64,000 nt of DNA, taken from contig NZ_JBOFIN010000137.1 of NCBI RefSeq assembly GCF_051650185.1, forward strand, positions 1 through 64,000. Reading direction: 5' to 3'. Positions 42,750-51,561 of the stretch are shown here, one piece after another (position 1 is the stretch's first letter; every line of letters starts with the position of its first letter). The translations under genes and the position numbers were made by a program. This DNA comes from Scandinavium sp051650185. GTDB taxonomy: Bacteria > Pseudomonadota > Gammaproteobacteria > Enterobacterales > Enterobacteriaceae. Under the pieces are notes generated by a model. The model did not search any database, was not told where the DNA came from, and saw only the letters and a program-made list of their open reading frames with translations.

Positions 42750-43538
42750 ATGGCTTATCGTTCCGCCCCTTTCAGTGAAGAGATCATCTGGCGTGCACCG
42801 CTCATTGAGCCGGGGCCGACGCTCGCTGACACTCTGCGCGATAAAGTGGCCGAGCATCGCCCACACCTGCTCGACTTTATGCGGTTCAGCGAAACGCCTC
42901 CGCACAGCAGTATGACGCTCTCAACGTGGAGCCAGTCCGCTGAACTCACTTCCCTGCTGGCGACCTATTCCGACCATATTTACCGCAACAACCTGACGCA
43001 GGCACGTGAGAATAAACCTCTGCTTTCGTTGTGGGCGCAATGGTATTTCGGCCTGCAGGTTCCCGCGCTGATGCTTTCGTTGCTGACGGAAGAACGCGCA
43101 CTCGATCTCTCCCCGCACCATTTTCACGTCGAGTTTCACGAAACGGGTCGTGCGGCCTGCTTCTGGGTCGATGTGCAGGAAGATCGTGCCCTCACTCAGG
43201 CCTCCTCCATTGAGCGAATGGAACGACTGGTGACGCAAGCCCTGATGCCGGTCGTCACCACGCTTGAAGCGACTGGTGATATTCACGGGAAGCTTATCTG
43301 GAGCAACACGGGCTATCTGATTAACTGGTACCTGGGTGAAATGAAAGCATTACTGGGTGATGAGCAGGTCAGTGCCTTACGCGAACATTTGTTCTTCGCG
43401 AAACACTTGTCTGATGGCCAGGACAACCCACTCTGGCGAACTGTCGTCATGCGTGAAGGCGTGTTAGTCCGTCGCACCTGCTGCCAGCGCTACCGCTTGC
43501 CAGAAGTGCAACAGTGCGGTGACTGCACTTTAAAATAA
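42750..43538 (+). CDS. fhuF: Siderophore-iron reductase FhuF
   Basis: 262 residues from the ATG at 42750, the E. coli FhuF length; the longer frame to 42681 crosses the Fur box. The C-terminal TCCQRY...QQCGDC gives the unusual CC-x10-C-x2-C [2Fe-2S] ligands (244, 245, 256, 259). FhuF reduces ferric hydroxamate siderophores in the cytoplasm to release iron. A Fur box controls it. A terminator shared with the convergent PTS gene follows. Confidence 0.96.
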   Translation: MAYRSAPFSEEIIWRAPLIEPGPTLADTLRDKVAEHRPHLLDFMRFSETPPHSSMTLSTWSQSAELTSLLATYSDHIYRNNLTQARENKPLLSLWAQWYFGLQVPALMLSLLTEERALDLSPHHFHVEFHETGRAACFWVDVQEDRALTQASSIERMERLVTQALMPVVTTLEATGDIHGKLIWSNTGYLINWYLGEMKALLGDEQVSALREHLFFAKHLSDGQDNPLWRTVVMREGVLVRRTCCQRYRLPEVQQCGDCTLK

Positions 43539-43552
43539 GCACTTCAGAATAC

Positions 43553-43592
43553 AAAAAGCCCCGGCAGCATCACGCTTACCGGGGCTTTTTTG
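43553..43592. terminator. Bidirectional terminator between fhuF and the PTS gene
   Basis: AAAAAGCCCCGG (43553-43564) pairs with CCGGGGCTTTTTT around 43579-43592, with A- and T-runs at the two ends. Confidence 0.9.
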
Positions 43593-43603
43593 TTTTGCTT
43601 CAG

Positions 43604-44947
43604 TTATGCAGCCTGACTCGCTTCCTCAGCGGCGCGCTGCGCTTCTTCTTCTTCCTGTGCCAGCAGCTGTTTCTCGTACACCTTGAAGAACGGGTAGTAG
43701 ATGATGGCGGACACACAAGCCAGCAGCACCACCAGAATGACCGCACGGAAATCCCAGCCCAGAGCCCACGCCGCACCGACTGGCGCTGGCGCAGTCCATG
43801 GCACGACGGAGATCACGCGGCCAATCAAATCAAGCTTCATTGCCGCCCAGGCAAGCGTAGCGTTAACCATTGGGGCCAGCAGGAACGGAATAAAGAACAC
43901 CGGGTTCATCACGATCGGCGTACCGAAGATAACCGGTTCGTTGATGTTAAAGATGCTTGGCACCACGCCCAGACGACCAATCGAACGCAGGTGGGCGGAC
44001 TTACTGCGCAGGTAGCAGAACACCAGCCCCATGGTGGCACCAGAACCGCCGATAACAATAAAGAAGGTCCAGAAGGCCTCCATAAAGATGTGCGGCAGCG
44101 GAGCACTTTGCGCCAGCGCCGTCTGGTTCAGACCCAGGTTGGTCAGCCAGAACATCTGCAGCATTCCGGAGACAATTGCCGCGCCATGGATACCCGCAAA
44201 CCACAGCAGGTGACCAATCAGCACCGCCAGCAGGATAGCCGGCAGGGAATCTGCCGCAGAAACCAGCGGTTTAAACAGTGACATGATGGCCTGAGGGATC
44301 AGCATATCGAACTGGCTCTGGATAAACAGACTCAGTGGATAGAGCGTTAACACCACCACCAGCACCGGGATCAGCAGATCGAAGGAGTTTTTGATCATCG
44401 GCGGAACCTGATCGGGCAGGCGAATACCGATGTTACGCACCTTCAGGAAACGCATCATCTCTACGCAATAGATAGCCACCAGGATTGCGGTAAAGATCCC
44501 CGTGCCGCCCAGGCTATGAACCGGCAGAGTGCCATCCGTTTTCGGTGCGGCGACCAGCAGGAAAGCCATGATCGACAGCATCGCGCTCATGAAGGGATCG
44601 ATCTGAGCGCTTTTCTCGTAGTGTTTGCCGAGGTTATAGGCAATGGCCGCACAGATATAGATGGACATAATACCCATCGTCATATCGAACGGCGTCAGAA
44701 TACGGCCTTCAAACTGCTTCGCCATATCCAGCCAGGCACGCGCGAAGCCCCAGGTCGTGTCCGGGGAAAATGGCGGATAAGCAAACACCAGCAGGAACGA
44801 CCCCACAATCATGAACGGCATTGCGGAGATAAAGCCATCACGAATAGCCATGACGTGACGCTGGGATGAAATGCGTCCAGCAACGGGGCTAACGTAGTTT
44901 TCTACAAAACGGAATATCAAGTTAAACGCGGCATGGTTAGCAGACAT
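43604..44947 (-). CDS. PTS cellobiose/lichenan-family EIIC component
   Basis: 447 residues with about ten membrane helices. Family marks include IGHLLWFAGIHGAAIVSG, GGSGATMGL and FNINEPVIFGTPIVMNPVFFIPF, which contains the NEP motif of EIIC proteins. It would transport a beta-glucoside or diacetylchitobiose-like sugar with phosphorylation by EIIB. No EIIA, EIIB or phospho-glycosidase gene lies next to it, so it must borrow partners. The C-terminal tail is acidic and Ala/Gln-rich. AGGAGAG precedes the ATG. The promoter side faces a LacI-type palindrome about 200 bp away. Confidence 0.9.
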   Translation of the reverse strand: MSANHAAFNLIFRFVENYVSPVAGRISSQRHVMAIRDGFISAMPFMIVGSFLLVFAYPPFSPDTTWGFARAWLDMAKQFEGRILTPFDMTMGIMSIYICAAIAYNLGKHYEKSAQIDPFMSAMLSIMAFLLVAAPKTDGTLPVHSLGGTGIFTAILVAIYCVEMMRFLKVRNIGIRLPDQVPPMIKNSFDLLIPVLVVVLTLYPLSLFIQSQFDMLIPQAIMSLFKPLVSAADSLPAILLAVLIGHLLWFAGIHGAAIVSGMLQMFWLTNLGLNQTALAQSAPLPHIFMEAFWTFFIVIGGSGATMGLVFCYLRSKSAHLRSIGRLGVVPSIFNINEPVIFGTPIVMNPVFFIPFLLAPMVNATLAWAAMKLDLIGRVISVVPWTAPAPVGAAWALGWDFRAVILVVLLACVSAIIYYPFFKVYEKQLLAQEEEEAQRAAEEASQAA

Positions 44948-45149
44948 AGCAGCTCTCCTGACAGGCTATAGACGTAAGCACAACGACGGTTAGTGTGCCG
45001 CGATGCGCAATCCTGAACTGTGAGTTCACTACCACGCCGGGAAGTCGTCCCGAGTTGCAGTTTTTAGAGTGACATTTCATACACGGCTCTTATTTTTTTA
45101 TCGATACAGAGGAAGTTACGCTCTCAGTATTAATCGCCCGAACACCGTT

Positions 45150-45178
45150 CTGCAACCGGTTACTGTAACCGGTTGCAG
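45150..45178. promoter_or_regulatory. Perfect LacI/GntR-type double operator palindrome
   Basis: Two 13-bp arms (45150-45162 and 45166-45178) are exact inverted repeats around CTG, and each arm contains the self-palindrome AACCGGTT. The pattern recalls GntR-type TGTTACCGGTAACA operators, doubled at 16-bp spacing. It lies between the divergent PTS and YbaK-like genes. The nearby stretch 44948-45149 holds no gene. Confidence 0.7.
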
Positions 45179-45288
45179 TGAATGTGAAGAGGATCGAGAA
45201 ATCGATGAAAGAGTGGGATGACTCATACTCTTATTTACAGCATGAAGAGGTTGTGCCAGATTTATTTCGTTTATGTCAGGAGAGAGCT

Positions 45289-45747
45289 ATGAGTCTGCAA
45301 TCCGTGCGGGAGTTTTTCGCCGACCGCGCCCCCGATATCGAAATTATAGAGCTTAATCAGAGTACTGCGACCGTCGCCCTTGCCGCCGCCGCCCATAATG
45401 TTCTGCCGGGGCAAATCGCCAAAACGCTGTCCCTCAAAGTGAAAGATGAAGTGATTTTGGTGGTCGCCAAAGGCGACGCACGCCTCGACAATAAAAAGCT
45501 GAAAACCGCGTTCGGGGCGAAAGCTCGTATGCTAAGCAGCGACGAAGTGGTGACATGGACAGGGCATCCTGTCGGTGGCGTCTGCCCTTTCGGCCTGGAA
45601 AATCCGCTGACTGTCTATTGCGATATTTCCCTAAAGGATTTCCCGGAGGTATTGCCTGCCGCAGGCGCGACGCATAGCGCTGTTCGCCTCTCCCCTGACA
45701 GACTCGCGGAATTGGCCGAGGCGACCTGGATTGACGTTTGCCTTTAG
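45289..45747 (+). CDS. YbaK/EbsC-family aminoacyl-tRNA deacylase-like protein
   Basis: 152 residues from the ATG at 45289, which has TCAGGAGAGAGCT directly upstream. An in-frame extension to 45178 would begin inside the palindrome and is rejected. The YbaK fold is clear: TATVALAAAAHNVLPGQIAKTL contains the conserved Lys, and GGVCPFGL matches the GGxxPxG loop. Family members hydrolyse mischarged tRNA such as Cys- or Ala-tRNA(Pro). It may belong with YeaK/ProX-type proteins; substrate is not predictable. Its stop overlaps bglJ by 4 bp, convergent. Confidence 0.85.
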   Translation: MSLQSVREFFADRAPDIEIIELNQSTATVALAAAAHNVLPGQIAKTLSLKVKDEVILVVAKGDARLDNKKLKTAFGAKARMLSSDEVVTWTGHPVGGVCPFGLENPLTVYCDISLKDFPEVLPAAGATHSAVRLSPDRLAELAEATWIDVCL

Positions 45748-46400
45748 AGCCTTGTGACTAAAGGGTTATGAAGTGGCAGATAACGAAGAATATCTGCCGC
45801 ACACAGCAAACCGGTATCGTTATTGACCCCCAGTTTCGCCATCGCATTAAACTTATGCGTGCGAATGGTTTTGGTGCTCCTCTCCATTTGCACGGCGATT
45901 TCAGGGATTGACAGCCCTCTTCCCATATAGTGAAGCAGCATCCGCTCCGTCGGGCTCAGGCACATCACCCGCCCAATCAAAGCGGAGGCATTCTGCTGCG
46001 GGGTACGCTCCAGCAGCACCGTTAACTGGCTGAGCAGCTCATCAACGTCCATCGTTTTCGCCAGCACGCAGTGAAGTAAAACCGGCGACAAATGCTGAAT
46101 CAGCCTCGCCTGACGCTCATCCTCCGCCAGCAATATTCGGGCGGTGCCGGGTTCTGTTTTCGCCAGGTGCGCCAGGAACTCGATACACGCCTGCCGGGAA
46201 CCACGCGTATCTGCCACAGAATAAATCACGACCGCATAGAAGGGGTGAGCCCCCTGGGCGAACCACTGGTCGCTATCACTGAATGAATACAACCGGCAGG
46301 AATACGCCGTACCGTGACGCAGCAACTGCTGAAACCCGATGATCGTCATCGCACAGTTATCTATCACAGCGACATGCTTGTCGTCTGAGGACTTATCCAT
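45744..46400 (-). CDS. bglJ: LuxR-family regulator BglJ
   Basis: 218 residues. The receiver-like N-domain (about 1-130) lacks a full set of phosphorylation residues. A LuxR helix-turn-helix follows (LSPTERMLLHYMGRGLSIPE, then TKTIRTHKFNAMAKLGV). E. coli BglJ forms a heterodimer with RcsB and activates bgl and other H-NS-silenced genes. It overlaps yjjQ by 37 bp on the same strand, the E. coli yjjQ-bglJ arrangement. The name rests on order, size and family; sequence has diverged. Confidence 0.78.
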   Translation of the reverse strand: MDKSSDDKHVAVIDNCAMTIIGFQQLLRHGTAYSCRLYSFSDSDQWFAQGAHPFYAVVIYSVADTRGSRQACIEFLAHLAKTEPGTARILLAEDERQARLIQHLSPVLLHCVLAKTMDVDELLSQLTVLLERTPQQNASALIGRVMCLSPTERMLLHYMGRGLSIPEIAVQMERSTKTIRTHKFNAMAKLGVNNDTGLLCAADILRYLPLHNPLVTRL

Positions 46401-47083
46401 TGCGCTGGTTCCCCCCCTGCAGGAAGAAGGTTAAGTTCCTTCATACCCTGGGCCGTGCAGAACCAGGCATACAACTCTGAATTTCCCCGCAGGGCCAGAC
46501 GCCGCATCGCGCTGTTCTTTTGGGCGCTTATCGTTTTGTTGCTCTTTCCAAGCAGGACAGCACTCTGATTGACGGTCCAGCCTTGCGCCAACAGGCGGAG
46601 GACCTGGCGTTCGGAGCGGGTCAAGGCGATCGACGTTTCTTCACCTGTGCTTGCCGAAAATGAGGCAGGAAACAGAAGGCTGGTGCTGATACTTTCTCTT
46701 TGTTTCCCTTTGCTGCGGATGGCATATATCAGATCAGAGACAGATTCCGCATCGGACAACAGCGTACTTTCCGGGCGCAATAAGTATTCAATCGCTAACG
46801 GGTACAACGCCTGATTAACCATATATATCCAGCGGGTTTTCTTATAGCGATTCATTAGCGCCGAATACTTCTCACAAAGTGCTTTTCCCTGTGAATACTC
46901 CGCAGGCAAATCAATTATTATCAGATTTGTGTTATCCAGTTGAAATAGCGTCAGCTCATCGATTTTCCGGTGGACCATCACCTTATACTCAGGAAAATTT
47001 TCCTTCAGGATGGTGGTCATACCTGACTGGTAAACAGGCAACCGGCTTATTATGACACAGGACTTCCGGCCTACCGCACGCAT
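46364..47083 (-). CDS. yjjQ: LuxR-family regulator YjjQ
   Basis: 239 residues (E. coli YjjQ about 241). Atypical receiver-like N-domain (CVIISRLPVYQSGMTTIL) and a C-terminal LuxR DNA-binding domain (LTRSERQVLRLLAQGWTVNQ...KTISAQKNSAMRRL). In E. coli YjjQ represses motility and capsule genes and is itself silenced by H-NS. The 246-bp upstream region (47084-47329) is AT-rich, which fits silencing. Confidence 0.8.
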   Translation of the reverse strand: MRAVGRKSCVIISRLPVYQSGMTTILKENFPEYKVMVHRKIDELTLFQLDNTNLIIIDLPAEYSQGKALCEKYSALMNRYKKTRWIYMVNQALYPLAIEYLLRPESTLLSDAESVSDLIYAIRSKGKQRESISTSLLFPASFSASTGEETSIALTRSERQVLRLLAQGWTVNQSAVLLGKSNKTISAQKNSAMRRLALRGNSELYAWFCTAQGMKELNLLPAGGEPAQWISPQTTSMSL

Positions 47084-47329
47084 AACACCTCCCTTGCACT
47101 ATGCTGGATGGTTATTGAAACAATCGGAACTTATTAATCACGCATTGAATTATTTCTGGCATTGTTTATTTAATCTATTCAGAAAACGGAAATATCCCTT
47201 TTAGGATCGAGTCAACGCCGAAGAGAATAAGGAATATTCACAGTACCATACAATAAATAAACACGCCATCACCCATACCTGAGGGAAGAACACGTAATAA
47301 CCGCACTTATTATTTTATTATCTACAATA

Positions 47330-48202
47330 TTATTTTTTCATATTTTCCCTGAATATTTTTGGTGAGACACCCGCATAGCGCCTGAAGAAACGGGAGAAAT
47401 ACGTTGCATCACTAAATCCCAAATAATCAGAGAGTTGAGTAACCGTCATGCTGGTGTATTGCAGGCTGCGTTTCGCTTCCAGCATTAATCGTTGATGTAA
47501 CACGTTCAATGCACTGCAATCATAAAATTCGTGGCACAAATAGTTGAGATGAGTCACAGACAGCCCCACAGCCTGTGCGTAATCAGACAAAGGAAGATGT
47601 TCGCGATAGTGGCTTTCAATCTGGCGGGCAAACTGCCGCATAACTGAACGCCTGCGCTCTGCTTTATCCTCAACGGGCAAAGCGCCCTGAACCTGACGAT
47701 TCAGCCAGACCAGAAGCGCGCTCAGCATCGCATGTAACATCAGTTCACGCGCATCGTTGTCCTGCTGATACTCATCCAGCAGCGTCGAAAAAAGCGTGCG
47801 AATGTGCATACGGGAGTGTTTCACCGCGATGCAATGTGGTCGACTGAGCACGGCCATCTGGCGGCCAAACTCGGCTTCAAAGCGGGTTAACAGGGGTAGC
47901 GCCAGAGAAAGCACATAGCCTTGCGTGCCTGGCGAAAAGCGGAAACCGTGGACACACAGCGAAGGGACAACCTGAATACTGGCCTCGGTGACCACGGTTT
48001 TTTCGCCCTCGACCTCAATCTCAGCCTGCCCTTTATGCAGATAGAGAATTTGTACCAGCTCCGCATGCTGATGCACGCGGATATGCCACTCATAGAGGCT
48101 GCTGCGCTGGTGAATGGACTCACAATGCAGCAATTCAGGCGTTGGCCAGCCCATCTGCTCGCCATAAAGCTTAAAAACAGGAACGATATTGTGCTGCGCC
48201 AT
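47330..48202 (-). CDS. pobR: AraC-family activator PobR
   Basis: 290 residues. A cupin-like N-terminal sensor (about 1-150, with VHQHAELVQILYLHKGQAEI) is followed by a two-HTH AraC domain (about 190-290: LPLSDYAQAVGLSVTHLNYL and VTQLSDYLGFSDATYFSRFF). It lies 15 bp downstream of pobA on the same strand, so it probably responds to 4-hydroxybenzoate and activates pobA. Elsewhere pobR is often divergent; here the pair runs head to tail. The last 45 bp run into a very AT-rich region. Confidence 0.82.
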   Translation of the reverse strand: MAQHNIVPVFKLYGEQMGWPTPELLHCESIHQRSSLYEWHIRVHQHAELVQILYLHKGQAEIEVEGEKTVVTEASIQVVPSLCVHGFRFSPGTQGYVLSLALPLLTRFEAEFGRQMAVLSRPHCIAVKHSRMHIRTLFSTLLDEYQQDNDARELMLHAMLSALLVWLNRQVQGALPVEDKAERRRSVMRQFARQIESHYREHLPLSDYAQAVGLSVTHLNYLCHEFYDCSALNVLHQRLMLEAKRSLQYTSMTVTQLSDYLGFSDATYFSRFFRRYAGVSPKIFRENMKK

Positions 48203-48217
48203 AACTCTCCTGCGCGG

Positions 48218-49402
48218 TTAGCGGACGGTCTCGTAGGGCAGACCGACATAGTTTTCGGCAATGGTCGTCAGCCCTGCTCGCGAACCAAGATAGTAGCGAC
48301 GATCGGCCTCCTGCATTTTTCGGTCAAACGGACTCTTGTCATGAAAATCATGCAGCAGGTGCGTCATGAACCAGCTAAACCGTTCACCTTTCCAGACGCG
48401 ATTCAATGCATAGCTGGAATAGCTCGCCAGCAAATCTTCGCGCCCGTGATGGTAAAACTGGCACAGCACGCGCCATAAATAGTTCACATCTGACGCCGCC
48501 AGATTCAGCCCTTTTGCGCCCGTTGGCGGCACGATATGCGCCGCGTCACCGACCAGGAACAGCCTGCCATATTGCATTGGCTCAACCACATAGCTGCGCA
48601 ATGGGGCGATGCTTTTTTCAAGCGAGTGACCAGTCACTAACTTACTCGCCAGATCCTCTGGCAGGCGGCATTTTAACTCCTGCCAGAAACGTTCATCGCT
48701 CCAGGCCTCCACGCTTTCGCTCAGCGGCACCTGCAAATAGTAGCGACTCCTGGTTAGCGAGCGCTGACTACAAAGGACGAACCCGCGCTCGTGATGGGCG
48801 TAAATCAGCTCAGGATTGACCGGAGGCGTATCCGACAACAATCCCAGCCAGCCAAACGGCCAGACGCTTTCGTATTCCCGCAGGACGGATTTCGGGATGC
48901 TTTGCCGCGCTACCCCGTGAAAACCGTCGCAGCCCGCGATAAAGTCACACTCCAGCCGACAAACTTCGCCTTCTTTTTCAAAGGTCACAGATGGCTTGTC
49001 CGTTTTCATGTCGTGCAGCTCAACGTTGCTCACGCCATAGATGATCTGCGCTCCGCTGCTGGCACGCGCTTCCATCAGATCACGGGTCACTTCAGTCTGT
49101 CCGTAAACCATCACGCTCTTGCCTTCCGTCAGCTCGCTCAGCGGGACGGGAATGCGCACGCCATCAAACAAAAACTCCACGCCGTGATGCACCAGCCCTT
49201 CCGCATCCATCCTTTTAGCGACACCGGCCTGACGCAGTAAATCGACGGTTCCACTTTCCAGAATCCCCGCACGAATGCGACCCAAAACATACTCGGGTGT
49301 CTGGCGTTCGAGGATAACGGTAGCAATCCCCGCGTTATGCAACAGTTGCCCTAACAACAGTCCTGACGGGCCCGCGCCGATAATGGCAACCTGAGTTTTC
49401 AT
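48218..49402 (-). CDS. pobA: 4-Hydroxybenzoate 3-monooxygenase PobA
   Basis: 394 residues, the usual PobA size. FAD-binding GAGPSG at 9-14, the DG motif in IAGCDGFHG near 160, and the GD motif in LFLVGDAAHIVPPTGAKG near 285. Flavoprotein hydroxylase that turns 4-hydroxybenzoate plus NADPH into protocatechuate for the beta-ketoadipate route. No pca genes are in the window. It is absent from the E. coli locus, so it is an accessory insertion between yjjQ and yjjP. Confidence 0.94.
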   Translation of the reverse strand: MKTQVAIIGAGPSGLLLGQLLHNAGIATVILERQTPEYVLGRIRAGILESGTVDLLRQAGVAKRMDAEGLVHHGVEFLFDGVRIPVPLSELTEGKSVMVYGQTEVTRDLMEARASSGAQIIYGVSNVELHDMKTDKPSVTFEKEGEVCRLECDFIAGCDGFHGVARQSIPKSVLREYESVWPFGWLGLLSDTPPVNPELIYAHHERGFVLCSQRSLTRSRYYLQVPLSESVEAWSDERFWQELKCRLPEDLASKLVTGHSLEKSIAPLRSYVVEPMQYGRLFLVGDAAHIVPPTGAKGLNLAASDVNYLWRVLCQFYHHGREDLLASYSSYALNRVWKGERFSWFMTHLLHDFHDKSPFDRKMQEADRRYYLGSRAGLTTIAENYVGLPYETVR

Positions 49403-49675
49403 GATGGCTTCGCTCCAGAATGGTTAATTATTTGTTTGTTTTATGTTTCCATAAAGTGTCTTCATGCATTTTTGATAAGCAGAGCGTGAAAAAGAAGGGC
49501 ATAAAAAGAGCAAAACCTGCACTTTTCAACGATCTTGCGAAAGTGTGCGGCAGTTCAAAAAACAGCCACTCGTGCAATTTCCTATCCGTCGGTTGTTTGA
49601 TCTCGCCGGGCCATGGCTGGCGCGGGCTTCAGGTACAACGGTGTTTTAAACACAGTTATCGGGGATTTGCGGGAA

Positions 49676-50455
49676 GTGAGGGAAGCAGAACAAGCCATAC
49701 AACGAAAAGTGACGCGGCTGTGTGTTCAGTGCGCGTTGCTGTTGTTGCAGCACGGCGCAGAAAGCGCCCTGGTGGATGAACTCTCCACGCGTCTGGGTTT
49801 AGCGCTCGGCATGGACAGCGTCGAAAGTGCCATCTCCTCAAACGCCATCGTGCTCACGACGCTGCATCAGGGCGAATGCCTGACCACAACGCGGAAAAAC
49901 AACGATCGCGGCATCAACATGCATGTGGTCACTGAAGTGCAGCACATCGTGATCATGGCTGAACATAAGTTGCTGGATGCCCATGATGTTGAAAAACGCT
50001 TCTCGCAAATAAAACCCCTGCGCTACCCGCGCTGGCTGGTTGTCACGCTGGTTGGCCTGTCGTGTGCGTGTTTCTGCAAACTCAATAACGGCGGCTGGGA
50101 TGGCGCGTTTGTCACTCTCTGCGCCAGCACGCTGGCGATGTATATTCGCCAGATCCTGACGCATCGCTCAATGCATCCACAAATTAACTTCTGTATCACG
50201 GCCTTTGTGGCAACGACCGTTTCAGGCCTGATGCTACGCCTGCCCAACTTTGAACAAACCTCAACCGTGGCGATGGCCGCCAGCGTGCTGTTGCTGGTAC
50301 CTGGTTTTCCGCTGATTAACGCCGTCGCCGATATGTTCAAAGGCCATATCAATACCGGCCTGGCTCGCTGGGCGATAGCCAGTTTGCTGACGCTCGCGAC
50401 CTGCATTGGCGTCGTGATGGCCATGACGTTATGGGGGTTACGAGGATGGGCGTAA
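49676..50455 (+). CDS. yjjP: YjjP, ThrE-type exporter subunit (N-terminal half)
   Basis: 259 residues from the GTG at 49676, chosen because the E. coli protein (256) starts at the same place before AVTRLC. The frame is open to 49613 without homology. A soluble N-domain with SNAIVLTT is followed by five membrane helices (about 135-255). With YjjB it forms a split ThrE-family carrier implicated in succinate export. It overlaps yjjB by 10 bp. Confidence 0.9.
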   Translation: MREAEQAIQRKVTRLCVQCALLLLQHGAESALVDELSTRLGLALGMDSVESAISSNAIVLTTLHQGECLTTTRKNNDRGINMHVVTEVQHIVIMAEHKLLDAHDVEKRFSQIKPLRYPRWLVVTLVGLSCACFCKLNNGGWDGAFVTLCASTLAMYIRQILTHRSMHPQINFCITAFVATTVSGLMLRLPNFEQTSTVAMAASVLLLVPGFPLINAVADMFKGHINTGLARWAIASLLTLATCIGVVMAMTLWGLRGWA

Positions 50456-50919
50456 TACACTTCTTCCTGGCGCTGATTCAGGACGCGGTTCTGTCAGCCA
50501 TTCCTGCCGTCGGCTTCGCCATGGTATTTAACGTGCCACAGCGCGCTTTGCCATGGTGTGCATTGCTGGGCGCCATCGGTCACAGCTCAAGAATGGCCAT
50601 GATGATGGCGGGCATGAACATCGAATGGGCGACGTTTATCGCCTCTCTGCTGGTAGGCAGCATTGGCATTCAGTGGTCGCGCTGGTATCTGGCGCATCCG
50701 AAAATCTTCACGGTTGCCGCCGTTATCCCCATGTTTCCGGGAATTTCGGCCTATACCGCCATGATTTCAGCCGTAAAAATCAGTCACCTCGGCTACAGCG
50801 AAGCGCTGATGGTCACGCTGCTGGAGAATTTCCTGAAAGCCACCTCGATCGTGGGCGCGCTTTCTGTCGGCCTGTCGATCCCCGGTTTATGGCTCTACCG
50901 CAAGCGCCCTCGCGTCTGA
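50446..50919 (+). CDS. yjjB: YjjB, ThrE-type exporter subunit (C-terminal half)
   Basis: 157 residues from the ATG at 50446 (ACGAGG upstream), equal to E. coli YjjB. Four membrane helices; VIPMFPGISAYTAMISAVKI is the conserved ThrE_2 signature. It works with YjjP. A hairpin CCCGGCAGAG..CTCTGCCGGG (50925-50945) follows, without a U-tract. Confidence 0.94.
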   Translation: MGVIHFFLALIQDAVLSAIPAVGFAMVFNVPQRALPWCALLGAIGHSSRMAMMMAGMNIEWATFIASLLVGSIGIQWSRWYLAHPKIFTVAAVIPMFPGISAYTAMISAVKISHLGYSEALMVTLLENFLKATSIVGALSVGLSIPGLWLYRKRPRV

Positions 50920-51019
50920 CTCCGCCCGGCAGAGCCTCTGCCGGGAATCTCCTCCCGCGACGCACTCTGTGCTACTATCAGGCCATGTTCTGCCTGTCCC
51001 GTTTTATTGAGTAACTGCC

Positions 51020-51559
51020 ATGTCTTCCAGAGTCTTAACGTCCAGTGTTATCGGCATTGATGCGCTCCTGCGCGATCCCGAGGGTGTGCTAAAAAACGCC
51101 GATAACGGTGCTATCGCGGTATTCGCCAACAACGCCCCGGCGTTTTATGCGCTGACCCCTGAACGTCTGGAACAGCTGCTGGCGCTGGAAGCAAATCTGG
51201 CTCGCCCAGGCAGTGACGTCATGCTCGACGGGCAATTCTTTGAGGAACCCGTGGCCACGCCGATTGCCGTGCCGATGGGTAAATTTCCGATGTATGCCGA
51301 CTGGCGGCCTGATGAAGATTTTCAGCGCATGGCAGCACTCTGGGGTATCGCCCTGACCCAGCCCGTCACGCCAGAAGAACTGGCCGCGTTTACGGCGTAC
51401 TGGCAGGCGGAAGGCAAAGTGTTCCATCACGTTCAGTGGCAGCAGAAACTGGCGCGAAGCGTGCAGATGGGGCGTGCGAGTAACGGCGGGCAGCCAAGAC
51501 GCGACCTGAATTCGCTTTCCGAGCCAGACAGTCAAATTCCGCCGGGATTCCGAGGTTAA
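51020..51559 (+). CDS. dnaT: Primosomal protein DnaT
   Basis: 179 residues, the E. coli length. The N-terminal oligomerisation region (MSSRVLTSSVIGIDALLRDP) and a C-terminal ssDNA-binding region (about 85-160) are recognisable. DnaT helps PriA load DnaB at stalled forks. It ends 2 bp before dnaC. Confidence 0.96.
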   Translation: MSSRVLTSSVIGIDALLRDPEGVLKNADNGAIAVFANNAPAFYALTPERLEQLLALEANLARPGSDVMLDGQFFEEPVATPIAVPMGKFPMYADWRPDEDFQRMAALWGIALTQPVTPEELAAFTAYWQAEGKVFHHVQWQQKLARSVQMGRASNGGQPRRDLNSLSEPDSQIPPGFRG

Positions 51560-51561
51560 CG

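Noticed and set aside
45178..45288. 37-codon N-terminal extension of the YbaK-like protein
   Set aside because: The extension would start inside the palindrome, has no family match, and the ATG at 45289 has a strong ribosome site.
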